A stretch of DNA of 64,000 bases from Lichenostomus cassidix (lineage: Eukaryota; Chordata; Aves; Passeriformes; Meliphagidae). The notes below the pieces were generated by a model. That model did not search any database. It was not told the DNA's origin and was given only the letters and a program-made list of their open reading frames with translations. Shown here one piece after another: positions 63,201 to 64,000 of this stretch. Position 1 is the first letter of the stretch. Each line of letters begins with the position of its first letter. The stretch is taken from the NCBI GenBank assembly GCA_008360975.2, contig CM039182.1:84475405-84539404 (forward strand), in the 5' to 3' direction. Position numbers and translations under genes: made by a program.

Positions 63201-64000
63201 TGTACTAGAAAGTTAAATTGTTGTCTTATGTATTTTAGAATTATTGGCATTTTAATCATATCCATTGCAGAAAAAATAGGGTGGAAAAATGCTGCTTTCA
63301 ATCAAGTCAATTCACCATAATTATTTCCTGATTGACAAGATGCCTGATTACAATTTATACCATATCTTGCTAATTTATGAAAAATCTTTTAAAAGGGAAT
63401 TTTTTACTTTGCAGTGTATAAGCATAAGAAAATTATGATAACCCTACTTCACAGGTTTCTTCTGCCAGTGAAGTTCTAATTTGCTTTGGAATCTTATAAT
63501 GTTATTTGACAATACATGATTTTGCTTGGTCGATTGTTTGGATGGACGTTCTTTTCATGGTGTCGTGTGGTATTCTTTTTGGTTTTTCTCCACAAAATCA
63601 CTTTTTTTTTCCTCAGCATGCAGTCAATGGAACACAAAAATACCAGCAAATAAGATCATTAATTAATGAAAAAATAAGAATACTTTTTTTTATCCCAAAA
63701 AAGTATTATTTTCTCAACACATATTTTTTCAGAATCTAAGAATTACTTACATTTGAAGGTAAGGCAAAAGTTCTTGATCTATTCAATTCCAGTCTTTTTG
63801 ATTCAAATGCCAAAAATTACTGTTAAGATATTATTGGTAACATCTTTCATAAATAAGGAATTACCATCTACACAGTAATATCAAGGAAACAGTAACAAAG
63901 TAGAAGAAAACAGCTGAAATGAGAAAATTAACCCTCCACATCTCTTCTCCAAGTGTCTGTTTATGTTTTTCTGTGTCCATTTGATATGGATAAATATTTG
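60259..64000. other. AT-rich non-coding stretch to the end of the window
   Basis: No gene or repeat family recognised. The frame at 61717-62088 (123 codons) has no domain I can name and no flanking splice evidence strong enough to call an exon. Confidence 0.5.

Noticed and set aside
1..64000. CRISPR array, prophage, integron or other prokaryotic system
   Set aside because: No regularly spaced repeats, operon-like ORFs or ribosome binding sites; repeats are avian LINE, SINE and LTR types.

Overview
The window looks like a non-coding stretch of a bird nuclear genome, most probably from a passerine (songbird). It could be intergenic DNA or the inside of a very long intron; the sequence does not decide. 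The evidence is the repeats. There are many CR1 LINE fragments ending in the avian ATTCTRTG tail. There are avian-type endogenous retrovirus LTRs. There is one tRNA-Ile-derived SINE with a CR1-like tail, of the kind described from zebra finch (TguSINE1). The background is AT-rich, with no dense ORFs, operons, ribosome binding sites, CRISPR arrays or bacterial signals. I find no protein-coding exon I can defend. Every open frame above 100 codons is in a repeat or in AT-rich sequence without a recognisable domain.

Layout. 1-7.5 kb: a CR1 with reverse transcriptase remnants (1625-2978), a CR1 3' fragment (4575-4975), a minus-strand LTR (5423-5832), and a minus-strand CR1 keeping ORF1 esterase, endonuclease and 3' pieces but no RT (6751-7475). 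12.8-16.4 kb: a CR1 tail, the SINE, a minus-strand CR1 and a complete solo LTR with a perfect 5-bp target duplication (15290-16353). 24-26 kb: two CR1 3' parts. 30.5-31.4 kb: a GGTT microsatellite and an LTR fragment. 36.5-40 kb: the most repeat-dense block, with a possible LTR, a CR1 lacking RT, an unassigned less AT-rich segment, and a CR1/LTR nest. 53.9-54.4 kb: a 482-bp LTR with 8-bp terminal inverted repeats. The rest is unique-looking AT-rich DNA with scattered microsatellites.

How the parts relate: CR1 is the autonomous element, and the SINE carries a CR1-like tail that presumably recruited CR1 reverse transcriptase. All LTRs appear to be solo or truncated, with no gag, pol or env recognised. 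I found no new biological system. The most useful observations are the precisely bounded LTRs, the RT-deleted CR1 copies, the internal LTR repeats, the SINE, and a few candidates for conservation tests (an imperfect palindrome near 28.0 kb, a 45-nt exon-like segment at 28.45 kb, a GC-richer patch near 20.5 kb). All family names come from memory of avian repeats, not from a search.
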